Counted from the stretch's first letter, positions 48,869 to 59,046 are shown. The stretch is DNA of 64,000 nucleotides from CAYUST01 sp964447535 (GCA_964447535.1 CAYUST010000002.1:62001-126000); one strand, 5' to 3'. Notes: generated by a model not told the origin, from the letters alone. Numbers and translations are program-made.

Positions 48869-48884
48869 TTATGTGTATGTTGCT

Positions 48885-49121
48885 ATGAAATTCTTCTTGT
48901 TATTTATGGGCATTCTGTTTATCATTGCAATCGTCGTCTTGTACTTCCAGCTCTTTACCGGGCCTTCTGCGATGATTCCCTTTTTCACGGCTCTCATTGA
49001 TATCAAACAATTTACTATATATATTATTTTGCTCGCCTTTGGCGCTGGGACCTTTCTCACCATTAGTATTCGCTGATTTATCTCTTCAAATGATAGTATA
49101 GATGACGACTTTAACTTATAA
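48885..49121 (+). CDS. Small membrane protein, 78 aa
   Basis: ATG 48885 to TAA, with one UGA glycine near the end (ISIRGFISS). Two hydrophobic helices (FFLLFMGILFIIAIVVLYF and FTIYIILLAFGAGTFLTI) are followed by an acidic tail (NDSIDDDFNL). Its layout resembles LapA-like or DUF1049 proteins. The last 20 bases overlap the start of the next gene, so the two are coupled. Confidence 0.65.
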
Positions 49122-49686
49122 TCTTTCAAGACATCAAGCGTCCGACAAACTTGGTATTTCTACGAGAACAATTGATAGATATATCAAAGGAGGCAAATTG
49201 AGTTACAAAAAGATTGCCAACAAAATTCTCTTAGCTGATCAAGAAATCAATCTATTGGCTGATGAATTTTCGTTGTTGCACCAACAAGAAATGCAAAGCG
49301 AGGTGGTCAAAGACAAAAGTGTTGGTATTCCTATGAACAAGCTAGCTACACCTACACAAACGAGTAGTTCTGAAACGGGGAGTGCAAACATCAAAGAATT
49401 TGTCCAAGTACTGCAACAAAAAGATCGCACGATCGAAGAGAAAAACCAGTTTATCTTTGCCTTACAGCACAAGATAGGGGAGTTGGAGAGTAAGTTACAA
49501 CAGACCATTGCTCTACCCGACTACTCCAAAGAAAAAGACACTATCATGCACACCATGCAAACACTCGAACTCGAAAAACAAGATCTTATGTATCAAGTAC
49601 GTAGAGAAAAGACACGAAATGCAATATATGTAGGTATGGTTTTGATAGCGGTAGCAACGATTATGTTCTTCGCACTAGGCTTATAA
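49102..49686 (+). CDS. Membrane-anchored helix-turn-helix/coiled-coil protein
   Basis: A 194-residue protein ending at TAA. The N-terminus is a MerR/excisionase-like helix-turn-helix (QASDKLGISTRTIDRYIKGG). A Ser/Thr-rich linker follows, then a long coiled-coil (residues about 100-168: VLQQKDRTIEEKNQFIFALQ, IGELESKLQQ) and one C-terminal transmembrane helix (AIYVGMVLIAVATIMFFALG). The order DNA-binding domain, coil, membrane anchor suggests a regulator or DNA-tethering protein held at the membrane. No known family is recognised. Confidence 0.75.
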   Translation: MTTLTYNLSRHQASDKLGISTRTIDRYIKGGKLSYKKIANKILLADQEINLLADEFSLLHQQEMQSEVVKDKSVGIPMNKLATPTQTSSSETGSANIKEFVQVLQQKDRTIEEKNQFIFALQHKIGELESKLQQTIALPDYSKEKDTIMHTMQTLELEKQDLMYQVRREKTRNAIYVGMVLIAVATIMFFALGL

Positions 49687-49710
49687 GTAATTCCCAATAA
49701 AGTGTATTGA

Positions 49711-49736
49711 AACGTCTTCGTGAGAGGACGTTTTTT
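49711..49736 (+). terminator. Intrinsic terminator after 49102 gene
   Basis: AACGTCTTC...GAGGACGTT stem followed by six T. Confidence 0.8.
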
Positions 49737-49751
49737 CTTCTTGTTCGCTCC

Positions 49752-49836
49752 CCAAAAGAATGCATATTCTTTTGGAGGAATGAACAATCCCTGTGTGGGC
49801 TTTCTTTAAAATATCCCACAGCAAATGCTGTGGGAT
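49752..49836. other. Two perfect inverted repeats in gene-free stretch 49687-50094
   Basis: CCAAAAGAATGC-ATATTCTTTTGG (49752-49775) and ATCCCACAGC-AAAT-GCTGTGGGAT (49813-49836) follow the terminator. The second is followed by CATCCTTTC rather than T. The remaining AT-rich DNA to 50094 shows no ORF or other signal that I can support. The hairpins may be operators or RNA structures. Confidence 0.55.
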
Positions 49837-50094
49837 CATCCTTTCAATTAAAAAAATTATCTAACGATATTTTTTTAAAGAAAGGAAGATAGAGGAGTAG
49901 TACTTTCACAAAATCATTCCAATAAACTAATAAAGTTTTCAAAGTCTTTATGATGCAAAAATCATCATTTTTGACTTGCATCAATGGTCGAGAATCTTAT
50001 ACAAATGGCAAGTTTATTTATGGAACTTTCCACATATTATATAAATTGGAATATTCCAAATATTCATATTTTACCTCTGTCTACTATTGTCATT

Positions 50095-50439
50095 ATGGAC
50101 TCTAACGAAAATATATCATATCATATTGAAACAAAGTGAAGATGAAGAAAAAAAATAACAAGAAGTATCAACTATACCCCTACTCTCACGATACGACAAC
50201 CACTCGATGGCACCAAGGACCCAGACATAGTGCGCCTGGGACATGATGAACTTGAAGCGTTGAGACTCAAGAACATTAATAAGCTTGGTATTATCACGGC
50301 AGCCAAGCAAATGGGTATCTCCAAATCCTTATTCGCTAAGATCTACATTGATGCAACGACGAAAGTAACACAAGCATTGATATACGGTAGATCATTGCAT
50401 ATTGAGCTCTGAAAGCCAGAATTCAACCCTCCGCTCTAA
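50095..50439 (+). CDS. DUF134/UPF0251 family DNA-binding protein
   Basis: A 114-residue protein from ATG 50095 to TAA, with three UGA glycines. Family signature: the basic KGRGRKKITRSI start (two of its glycines are UGA), then HDELEALRLKNINKLGIITA then AKQMGISKSLFAKIYIDA, a sigma-like helix-turn-helix, and KVTQALIYGRSLHIE. These proteins are thought to be transcription regulators. The cysteine pairs of some members are absent. Confidence 0.85.
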
Positions 50440-50654
50440 AACCCTTTTGGTTTGCACAAGATATATTGTGCAAAGCTAAATAAGAGACCAAATAAGCACT
50501 TTGTTCAAAATAGCTCCCTTTCAAGGTTTAGATGCTATTTCGTCCATATGTTTTTTATGTGTACATGGTTGATTTTTATATGTTTTGCACTTTGTATTTT
50601 GTTGCTTTGTAAATTTGAGTTGAGTAGAGGACTACTCCCCTCTTTTCCCTCCAT

Positions 50655-50679
50655 AAAAAAACCCGGGAATCCCGGGTCA
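50655..50679 (-). terminator. Intrinsic terminator of the GHKL module
   Basis: On the minus strand GACCCGGGA-TTCCCGGGT followed by T, 36 bases after the stop of the last module gene. The same sequence occurs at 54727-54750. Confidence 0.9.
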
Positions 50680-50714
50680 ATATCATATTTTTCATATTTC
50701 AATACTTAACTCAC

Positions 50715-51596
50715 TTAATTGAATTTATTGTAATACTCTTCTGACGTAAATGCATACAATATGCTCGATAATCTTGATATTCTAACTGTGTCTATAATTC
50801 TTCTAAACCTCCTCTGTACTTTTAGATTCCTTTCAGATATCATCTTATTAATAAACTCTCAGTACAACTTCCATATTCAAGATGCCTCTGAAGGTATATC
50901 CATATCATATGATCTAATTTCATCTCCTATGATTGAGTGAGTATTCTTAGAAAGAATTTTTATATATTCTATAGTCACTCATTGTTTTTTAAGTTCATTC
51001 AATACTTCTTTATAGTCTCTGCTATTTACTAGTCTATAAGCAGTATTATAAAAATCTATAAATACCTTTTTATCATCATCAAGTTCAGATAGTTTTTGAG
51101 TTCTTGGATTAGTAATACCTATCTCTCTTTTCTTTATAGTACTTAACTGCTCTAATATAAGTTTACTTGACTGATCACTATTTAACAAATTCAGGAGTTG
51201 TTCTCTATCCTTTCAAACAAGTTTATGCTTCTTATTATCAAAAAATGGCATAGCTTCCCTAAATGAAGTAAAACTTCTGAGATTAGGAAGCTCTGTATAA
51301 ATCAATTCCTTTGAAGCGAAAATGTGAAAAATTCTATAACATCTTCACATAAACTCTCTTGTAATATAACTTTTTTGAATAAAGTTTTCTTTTCACTCTG
51401 ATTTTCAATATACTTTTCTATACAATGTATGAGGAGAAATTTTTGCCTCAGATATATATTTATCTAGCATCTGTCCAACATCTCGCATAATATACAACGC
51501 CTCTGCTCATGTCATTTTATCTCCAAAAGCTTTGTATTCATTATACAATGGAGTTATTTCTTTGATTAAATCATGTAAGTCTTTCATAGGGAACAT
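50715..51596 (-). CDS. GHKL-module gene 4: unknown helical protein, 293 aa
   Basis: A 293-residue protein ending at TAA, with about eight UGA glycines (for example KMTGAEALYIM, KVYGKSEGKENF, EFMGRCYRI). It is helical and basic, with AEALYIMRDVGQMLDKYI near the start and RNLKVQRRFRRIID near the end. No catalytic motif is recognised. It begins 12 bases after the GHKL ATPase stop, so the two are surely co-transcribed and probably act together. A second ATG at 51587 is an equally good start. AT-rich compared with flanking genes. Confidence 0.7.
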
Positions 51597-51608
51597 ATTA
51601 AATAAATA

Positions 51609-53363
51609 CTAACTTACCTCAGAGAGACTCTGTCAATCTAAATCTATTAGCATTGATTCAAAAGTATAAATAAACTCGACCAAATCTTGAAAGAGCTTTT
51701 TATCATACTCGGGTTGTCAATATCTGGTCTGAAGTTTGTCCTTATAATGAACGGTTATTTCTCAGGCTAGATAAGTAATTAGTCTTTGAGTAATTTTGAC
51801 TTCTCCAGACCTACTCTTTTTAATTCTAGCAACAAAATCAGGATGTTCTTTATAAATGTGAATACTTCCTCATATCAACTGTGACCTAAATTGATAGCTA
51901 TTTAAATCCTCGGGTGGCTCTCCTTCAATAAACTTAATGTCAAATCAGCTACTTTTCTTTTCTCATCATTTGAAGTCACTATCTTCAAAAGGATTATCTG
52001 CTTCTTGATCAGATCAGGAATTTCACTCTGATTTTCATCCTTGGTTAATATCATTACCATCATTTCAACTGGGTCACACTCATGATCACTCATTTTCTCA
52101 ATAGTGCTTCCCTTTTCACTCAATGGTTTTTTCTGATCAATGATCCTTTTCTCAATAACCAAAATCAAATTTTTGTCATTCTCATCATACTTTGAGATTC
52201 ACTTGATCACCTGAAAGGTAATGTTTTCTGAAATTCATTGAATCAATTCTTGCGAGTTTTGATAATGCTTGATTCAATTTATCTTCTAATGCCTTATAAT
52301 GCTCATTTTCAGATCTTTTATTCATATCCACTATATCATTTAATATTAGTTCCTCTAATTCCAATAATAAGTTAAAAACTGCTTTCGACTTATTTGTATT
52401 TCTAAATCCGTCTCTAGCTATTGTAGGTTCTAATACAAAGGACAAATCAATAAATCACGTAATATTAGGATGACCCCAAATATCGCTTTTATGCTCTGTT
52501 TTAAATGCTTTAATATGCCTTACCTCAGCTATTCTCCTTCACTTTATAACAAAAATTGGTGGCTTATTTATAATTTTCTTGGTAAACTTAAGATAAATAT
52601 TTATTGGATCATCTAATTCTAATGTTTCAGTTTTTGAGAACTTCTTTCATTTGTGATATGTCAGATTCCTGACATCATCTATATAAGAAAAATCCTCCTC
52701 ATATTGATCATAATTAAACCTCTCACATATATGTGTATTACTCTCTGCATCAATCAACATAATTTTTAAATTACCTCTATCCAATAATAATTCAAAATGC
52801 GATTCAATCTCTATTTTTAACTCAAAAATATCAACTAGCTTCCATTTATCTTTGTCAAAACCAAATAATTTAACTTCAGTACCCGACTCTTGGTTATACT
52901 CAATCAACTCAACATCTTTAAAATATACTTCTTCTTGTTTCTCTTTGTTAAACATACTTCTTTCAATTAGAATATTATTTGCGTGATTCTCAAACTCAAC
53001 TTTAGAAGTCAGCTCAAGACACTCACACGCAGCCATAAATGAATATATGCCATATCAAAATTGTCCATTAGTCCATGGCTGTTCTTTCTTGTCAGAATTT
53101 CAGACACTTTGCACAACTTTTGAAAAATTAGTAATGCCTGTACAGTTATCACTAATGATAATTTGTCATGTATTATATGTTTTACCTATAATCTTAAGTC
53201 TAATTTCTATTGGCTTAGAATAAGAGTTAGTCTCTTTAATGAAATAGTGCTCAGCACTATCTATAGAATTATCAATATACTCCATAAAGATCCTATTTGT
53301 ATCATTGTACAAACTAGCAATTGATGGAATAATTCTAGGCGAAATTTCAAGCTGTATAGGCAT
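51609..53363 (-). CDS. GHKL module gene 3: MORC/Hsp90-like ATPase, 584 aa
   Basis: Reading about 27 UGA codons as glycine yields a 584-residue protein ending at TAG. The N-terminal GHKL ATPase is visible: N-box RIFMEYIDNSIDSAEHYF (about 26-43, with Glu, Asn and Asp for Mg-ATP), G1 IIISDNCTGI (near 75), and G2 NGQFGYGIYSFMAACE (near 103, where one glycine is UGA). An Hsp90/MutL-like second domain ends GFIDLSFVLEPTIARDGFRN (near 315), where an Arg would touch ATP. A glycine-rich linker (about 392-473), mostly UGA-coded, leads to a C-terminal helical domain. MORC-type ATPases clamp DNA, and bacterial ones sit in conflict loci. Confidence 0.8.
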
Positions 53364-53387
53364 AATATACTAATAAATACTAAAAAA

Positions 53388-53597
53388 TTATAATTTAAAT
53401 TCCTTTTTCCTTATAGTGAACCTTGATCTAGTATCCTTTAATTGTTCATTGATTGCTCTAAAAATCTTATTTATATCATCTTCAGTGTATTCATAGGCAC
53501 TTTTATTAGCACAATTTCATAAAATACGAATTTTATCTATGATTTCGTTTATTCTTTTTGAAGCAACTCTTTGAAAACGTTCTCTTCTATTTTCCAT
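53388..53597 (-). CDS. GHKL module gene 2: small basic protein, 69 aa
   Basis: ATG 53597 to TAA, 69 codons with one UGA glycine (ILGNCANK). Arg/Lys-rich and helical (RRERFQRVASKRINEIIDKI; SRFTIRKKEFKL). It lies 24 bases upstream of the GHKL ATPase gene. Its small size and charge suggest a DNA-binding or regulatory partner. It is too short for reliable family recognition. Confidence 0.6.
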
Positions 53598-53758
53598 ATT
53601 AAGCATTTATTTGTTATAAAATCAATTATTTGTCTTTTTATCTACATAATATGAATATAGATTGACTATTTATATAAATAATCAATATAATTACAAGAGA
53701 TAATTTAATTTTATTCTTTGACACAAGAAAAGTCAACAACATCACAGTTTGGGTCGTG

Positions 53759-54643
53759 CTATTTTGTTTTTTTTGATCATATTGGTTTTCTTGCAGCAAT
53801 ATCTGGTAGGGATTCAGCTGGGGAAACAAAAATTTTAACATTCTCACTTCAAAATCTTTCTCTTGCCACAGCTGTCATAATCTTTCAAGATCTTTGCGAT
53901 TCCTCTATTATTTTACTAATCTCATCTCCTGAAATACGTCATCATCCAGGTCCAGTAATTATTGATTGTACATTAAATTGTGCTTCATTTTCACTACCGA
54001 CCCTCATTGCATCAATTCATACATCTGGATTTGATTCCAAAGTATCCATAGCCTCTTGTATGCCTGCTCCTCCGATTGACCAATTAAATTTAACATGGCC
54101 ACTTTCAATAGCCTTAAACATTCGCAGGTCGTACTCTGAAAAACGTATATGGAAGTCCGAAAAATCGATAAAAGGCTTATTTGAAATCCTCATTTGAAAG
54201 TGATAATGAGGGAAAGAACAAGCTCAACAATGACCAGAAAAGTCAGAGTTAGCACAACTAAAAGTCCGCTCAATATGCCCACACTTTACAGTATACTCAA
54301 ACTTTTTATTGCTACTTTTTTCGTCTTCTAAGTTGTTAATATTTCTTATAAATGAGTCCTGATTAGCCGCCCATCTTACATAAGTAGCAATGTTAAAATA
54401 TCAGTATTTGAAAAATAACTTTTGAAAGTCTTTTTTCTTTGCTCAGTTTTGTCTCAGTAGTGAGTGAAGACAAATAACTTCGGAGGAATTGGTTTGTAGA
54501 GGCTTTTTACATATAAAACATTCCCCTCTTTGGTAGTAAGAAACGAACTCTTGATACTCATGCATAGCTTGAGCACTATCTTCTAAATTGTCTTTTCTGA
54601 TTTGTTCTTGAGATAACTTACTCAGATAATCAGTATCAAACAT
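53759..54643 (-). CDS. GHKL module gene 1: zinc-finger-like protein, 294 aa
   Basis: With ten or so UGA glycines the frame gives 294 residues ending at TAG. Two cysteine clusters look like zinc sites: CFICKKPL (about residue 42) and CGHIERTFSCANSDFSGHCG followed by ACSFPHYH (about 120-148). The C-terminal half has KFNWSIGGAGIQEAMDTLES and a UGA-rich ITGPGGGRISGDE turn. The cysteine clusters could belong to an HNH-like or other zinc-stabilised nuclease or nucleic-acid-binding fold, but no His-Asn-His core is certain. It is the most upstream gene of the AT-rich minus-strand module. Confidence 0.7.
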
Positions 54644-54726
54644 TCAAATTAAAAATAAGTAAAAATGATATGGTTATAGTACCATTTTCTTTTAATATGT
54701 AAATACAATTTCTTTTGTCTAATCAC

Positions 54727-54750
54727 AAAAAAACCCGGGAATCCCGGGTC
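54727..54750 (-). terminator. Intrinsic terminator of 54749 gene
   Basis: On the minus strand GACCCGGGA-TTCCCGGGT plus seven T, starting at the last base(s) of the UGA that ends the gene. Identical to the terminator at 50655-50679. Confidence 0.9.
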
Positions 54751-55138
54751 AACATGTGAAGCCAACGCTTAATGAGGTCAGAAATAGTCCAATACCACCT
54801 GCTACTGCTAGGTACTTGTACTTTTCCAATTGTTTTTTGAGTCCGTCATCCCAGCCATAGGGCAATTCTTGATGTTGCAAACCTGCAATGCATCTTGTTG
54901 CCTCTATATGCTTTCTCCCGTCCCAGTGCATTACCAGTCCGGTAGTCAAAGCAATCTTGGACAGCGCATAGAGCCAGATATTGGGCTCATCGCAAAGACG
55001 GAAGACGAAATTGACGGTGTGCCCTACGATCAGTTCAGACACTGGCCATACCAGCATAAGCGCAAAGGCGATTCTGAATAGCCAATTTTTCCAAGTGTAT
55101 TCCAGATTTAGAATAAATGATTTTACTAGTTCTTTCAT
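54749..55138 (-). CDS. Membrane protein, 129 aa, apparently ending at UGA
   Basis: A 129-residue protein with three hydrophobic segments (IAFALMLVWPVSELIVGHTV; IWLYALSKIALTTGLVMHW; YLAVAGGIGLFLTSLSVGF). Eleven or so glycines, none UGA. The frame meets UGA at 54749-54751, which touches the terminator hairpin. With table 25 translation would continue through the hairpin and T-run for nine codons to TAG at 54719-54721. This is the clearest case of an apparent UGA stop in the window. Function unknown. Confidence 0.72.
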   Translation of the reverse strand: MKELVKSFILNLEYTWKNWLFRIAFALMLVWPVSELIVGHTVNFVFRLCDEPNIWLYALSKIALTTGLVMHWDGRKHIEATRCIAGLQHQELPYGWDDGLKKQLEKYKYLAVAGGIGLFLTSLSVGFTC

Positions 55139-55257
55139 TTTTTCAATTTTTTGTGTTTATAGTATATGTACTTCATAAAGCAAGTCAATACCTTTTCAAT
55201 TTGCAAACCTCCAACTTTTCACTAGTACAAGAAAGTTATTTTACTTCTCTATACGTC

Positions 55258-55713
55258 ATGGATCTCTCCGTCACGCACGAAGAAAAGAAAGTCGTTCGTC
55301 ATTTGACTATTATCATCGTCACCTTGGGGCTTTTTCTCAGTTGGCCAATGGTCCACAAACGACTAAATCCTGCATCGCCTCTTCAAGTGAACAACGAAGT
55401 TTGACCATCCCTCCCCGACTTAGTTGGCACATGGCAGGGGAGCGACTCCTCTACTACCCTCATATTTACTGAATGAGGCACGTGCCAAGAACAACACGAT
55501 GATCAAACAAGTGATTGTCTTCGAAGTGTTTTTGATAGCTCGCATCCACTCCCCGCGTTTCCCTATGAATATGAAGGAGATAGCACCTATGTGAATATCG
55601 CTTCCCCCAACAAAGGTATACATACCTATTATAAACTACTCAAACTTGATAAACAAACTTTATCCCTCGAATCCATCTCGACCACTATTGTTGCAACTTT
55701 TACCAAGCTTTAG
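55258..55713 (+). CDS. Membrane-anchored exported protein, 151 aa
   Basis: ATG 55258 to TAG, with two UGA glycines. One N-terminal hydrophobic helix (LTIIIVTLGLFLSWPMV) anchors a polar domain with DLVGTWQGSDSSTTLIFTEG, which looks like a lipocalin-type or DUF-type 'GTWxG' beta-barrel start, and ends SLESISTTIVATFTKL. Probably an extracytoplasmic beta-structured protein of unknown role. It precedes terC by 20 bases on the same strand. Confidence 0.7.
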
Positions 55714-55733
55714 TTTTATACATATCTTCACTC

Positions 55734-56612
55734 ATGGAATTCGCCTTAGCTGTCCTCAACGTTATCATCATCGACATCGTCCTCAGTGGTGATAATGCCA
55801 TTATTATTGGCATGGCTACCAAATGATTTCCTGCGCATTTGAGGAAGAAAATCATAGGGGTAGGTATCGCAGGTGCTACGATTTTGAGAATTATTTTTTC
55901 ATCGATAGCCGTGTTGTTGACTCAGATTATCGGTCTCAAAGTGCTCGGTGGCGTGTTGTTGCTCTATGTCGTATGGAAATTTTATAAGGAACTCAGAGTA
56001 CCAGCTCATCAAGAAGGTGGTGTCAAAGAAACCAAAACATTTCGATGAGCGGTTACCACGATTTTGATTGCAGATATATCACTTAGCCTCGACAACGTCC
56101 TCGCAGTTGCCGGCGCAGCCAAAGAAAACTACACGGTACTGGCTATCTGATTGGTGTTTTCAATCTTGTTGATGATGCTCGCCTCCAATTATATTGCGAA
56201 AAAATTGGAGACCTATCCGCAGATTCAATGGTTGGGTCTGTTTATTATCCTCTTTGTGGCTATTGAAATGTTGCTCAGTGGTACACACGAGGTGTCATGA
56301 GCGTTCAACTGGATCAATATGATGAATATTGTGTTTGTAGTAGTCACGCTTCTCTTTGGTCGATTGCATCACAAAATTATTCCTCAAGCAGATGAACAGA
56401 AAATTAAGGTGTGGATAGGTGAAAATTATTTCAGTATTATCACGGTGTTGCTGTGATTGTTGCTGGTGATGTTGCTTTTTGGGCACTTGGTGCATGAGTA
56501 TATCGCACAACATCCAGCTTGGCTCTATTTTGTTATCTTGCCTATCTTCTTACTCTTTTTGGAGCTTATCAGTATCAAATTTCTGTCGAAGAAGAAAGCA
56601 CCATTGGAATAG
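55734..56612 (+). CDS. TerC-family integral membrane protein
   Basis: A 292-residue protein ending at TAG, with five UGA glycines. Both family signatures are present: DIVLSGDNAIIIGMATKG (about residues 14-31) and ADISLSLDNVLAVAGAAKE (about 112-130), each with the paired acidic residues in membrane helices. Seven or so transmembrane helices. TerC/YjbE/YkoY proteins export manganese or load metal into secreted proteins. Convergent with the large lipoprotein gene, stops 3 bases apart. Confidence 0.9.
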
Positions 56613-56615
56613 GAG

Positions 56616-58103
56616 TTACTCAACCTTCATAGGCACCGAAAGCACGGGCATCTGTGCAGTTTTACCATAACCACATTCGTCCGTATCTGGGAAGACCGTA
56701 CCATCCGTACTGGTGGCTGATCAAGCATTTGCATGTCGGTGTTCTGCCAAATCACACTCATCACCTTGGAACTTGTGGAGTTGGTCAACGGGTAAGTACT
56801 TACCTTGGTAGGATATCACTTGGGTCATCTTGAAACAATACGGTGGTTGTCCTCCACACTGACTTGCGTCAGGGCAGGTAATTTTCTCTGCGACACATAC
56901 ACCATCGGTACACGTCCATCTCCCTAGTTCTGTAGCGCTACAACATGCGGGTTCACCACAAGACTCTGCTGTTTCACAGGTTGTTTTTTCATCAAACTCT
57001 GCGTCTTTGATCACTTGCATCTCTTGTTGGAGTTGTACAGGAGGTCTCCCTTCTGCGATAGCACACCATACCTGCATAGCGTGATTGTAGTCCCCTATCT
57101 TTCTACGTAATCTAATTTCTTTGCTTCTTTGACCCCCAAGCTGTGCATCAGACATATCTATTTCGAGTTCTGCCAAACGAGATCTAATTTTAGCGCAAAC
57201 CATCACTGCGAAGACTTTGTCTGAAATAGCACTTACCGGAACAGGATTCCCAACGACATCTTCTGCCACCATTTGCAACAACTCCTTGAGCACATCAGTA
57301 GCTCACAAGTCAGGTGCTCTTCACGTACGTGGCTGAGAGGTAGCTCCGGGAATACTTGGTTGACCTGGTGCGACAGGTTTGGGTGTGCACACATCAGCAT
57401 CAGGTGTAATTTCCTGGACAGGAGGTTCACCATCGACCTCTTCCGTCTTTCCATCACCTATTACGCCATTGGTCGCTCATCCTGCAGTATCTCATCCTGT
57501 CTTGGGCTTATTGCACTCTTTTTGTAACTCATCTAGGGCCGCCAAAGCAGCGTCACGTTGCGCCTTGGCAGTATTTTTCTTTTCGTAGTATAAACGCTCA
57601 GCAGCATCATGTGCTTGCTTGAAATCATCTCTACATTGTTGTTCTCTGTTTTGGTTCGTAGTTGACCAGTCCTGATAGTCATCAGCTTTTACCTGCGCAT
57701 AGCATGCATCTCGCTTTGCCTTCGCTTGTTTGTAGGTAGTATAGAGTGTATCATTGGTGACTTCTGCAGACACATCAGCGTAGGCCTTTTGTAATTCCTC
57801 CCATTGATCATCACAAGGTCCTTTTTTCCAGATACCTTCGAGACATGCATTGAGATCAGTCTCAAACGCTTTGATAGCAGCGAGATACGTATCGCTTGTT
57901 TCTTGCAAAATTGCATCATAGGTAGTCAAAACGTTTTTTCTAGCCTCATCTATACCAGGACAAGTTACTTTACTCACATCAAATCACGCAGGGACAGCGC
58001 TTCCATTCTGCCCAGGTGTAGGTGCCGGGAGACAGCCTGTCAAAAGCAGAGCGATAGTAAAATACCCTAGAAGGCGGAATTTTTTACCAAGTGAACTGTT
58101 CAT
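56616..58103 (-). CDS. Large lipoprotein with coiled-coil and cysteine-rich C-terminus, 495 aa
   Basis: A 495-residue lipoprotein ending at TAA, joined by six or so UGA glycines. The lipobox IALLLTGC puts cysteine at about residue 24. Residues about 45-205 are helical with repeated Lys/Ala/Glu and regularly spaced cysteines (ACLEGIWKKGPCDDQWEEL, KAKRDACYAQVKADDYQD). A Gly/Thr/Pro-rich linker (about 205-270) leads to a second helical part. The last 130 residues hold cysteine pairs (CETAESCGEPACCSATELG, CPDASQCGGQPPYCF). Extracellular, disulphide-stabilised, function unknown. It could be an attachment or structural protein. Confidence 0.8.
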
Positions 58104-58134
58104 GGAAGAAGAAAAAAGAATAAAAAAAAGCAAC

Positions 58135-58764
58135 CTAGCCCTTATTTTTTTTATTTCTTTGACCAAAGAGATACGTAAGGTATGCAATCAGTGCTATTAC
58201 CAAGATAACTAGTATGAGATGTTCATATTTGCCTACTATACTGCTCATTTGATTTCGATTTTCCCCCAACAAATACCCTGCCCAAGCTAATAGCCCGCTC
58301 CAAATAACAGATCCAGCCAGTGTATACGCACTAAACTCCCAAAATGGCATCTTGATACACCCAGCGGGGAATGAAATTACCGTACGAATAATCGGCATCA
58401 AACGTCCAAAAAACACTAACGCTTTACCCCGACGATGGAACCAATCGAATGCCTGATCCACCTCTCCTGGTTTGATAAACAATCGTTTGCCGTAATGATC
58501 CAATCGTTTATTTATTTTGTGTCTATTTCACCAGTATCCCAAGAAATAGAACGGGAGCGTACCCACATAGCTAGCTACTCCTCACACAATTGCCAAGGTC
58601 CAAAGGTTCATCTCACCTTGTGCTGCCAAAAAACCAGCCAAGGGCATAATTGCCTCAGAAGGAATAGGAGCAAAAAAACTTTCGATCATCATAGCTATAG
58701 CCACGCCAGGATACCCAATATCACGCACCAATCACAACAAAAAATCTATCATCACTTCAATCAT
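58135..58764 (-). CDS. DedA-family membrane protein
   Basis: A 209-residue protein ending at TAG, with UGA glycines at FLLGLVRD, IVGGVASY and GYWGNRH. Family features: EMMIES-like MMIESFFAPIPSEAIMPLAG at the start, then FFGRLMPIIRTVISFPAGCI followed by KMPFWEFSAYTLAGSVIWSG, the conserved F-x-R-x(P)-x-(V/I)R and G-x-x-x-M-x-x-x-x-F motifs. DedA proteins move lipids or isoprenoid carriers across the membrane (undecaprenyl phosphate recycling has been assigned to some). It follows the large lipoprotein on the same strand side. Confidence 0.92.
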
Positions 58765-59046
58765 ACGCAATCTATCATCTAAACAATTTGACAATACCAA
58801 ATTCTGAGATAAATACAAATGTTTTTGTAACTGCTTGCAATAGGACATAAAAAATATATACATCATACGCATATCCAGATGGACACGAGAGATTAGGCTC
58901 TATGACTGTCCAAGCAACCAGTTGGCCCAAACCAACCAGGTGCTCCCTCCTACCCCATCAGGGGAAAGATATTACACACAGCCACAGGTTATGTAATAGA
59001 CTTTTCTCTCACGAAAAGTTTTTTTTATTCTTTTTTTTTCCTTCTT

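Noticed and set aside
51902..52168. An 88-codon minus-strand ORF in the GHKL region
   Set aside because: It lies in a different frame, over the UGA-rich glycine linker of the 584-residue ATPase, whose frame is continuous and in register on both sides.
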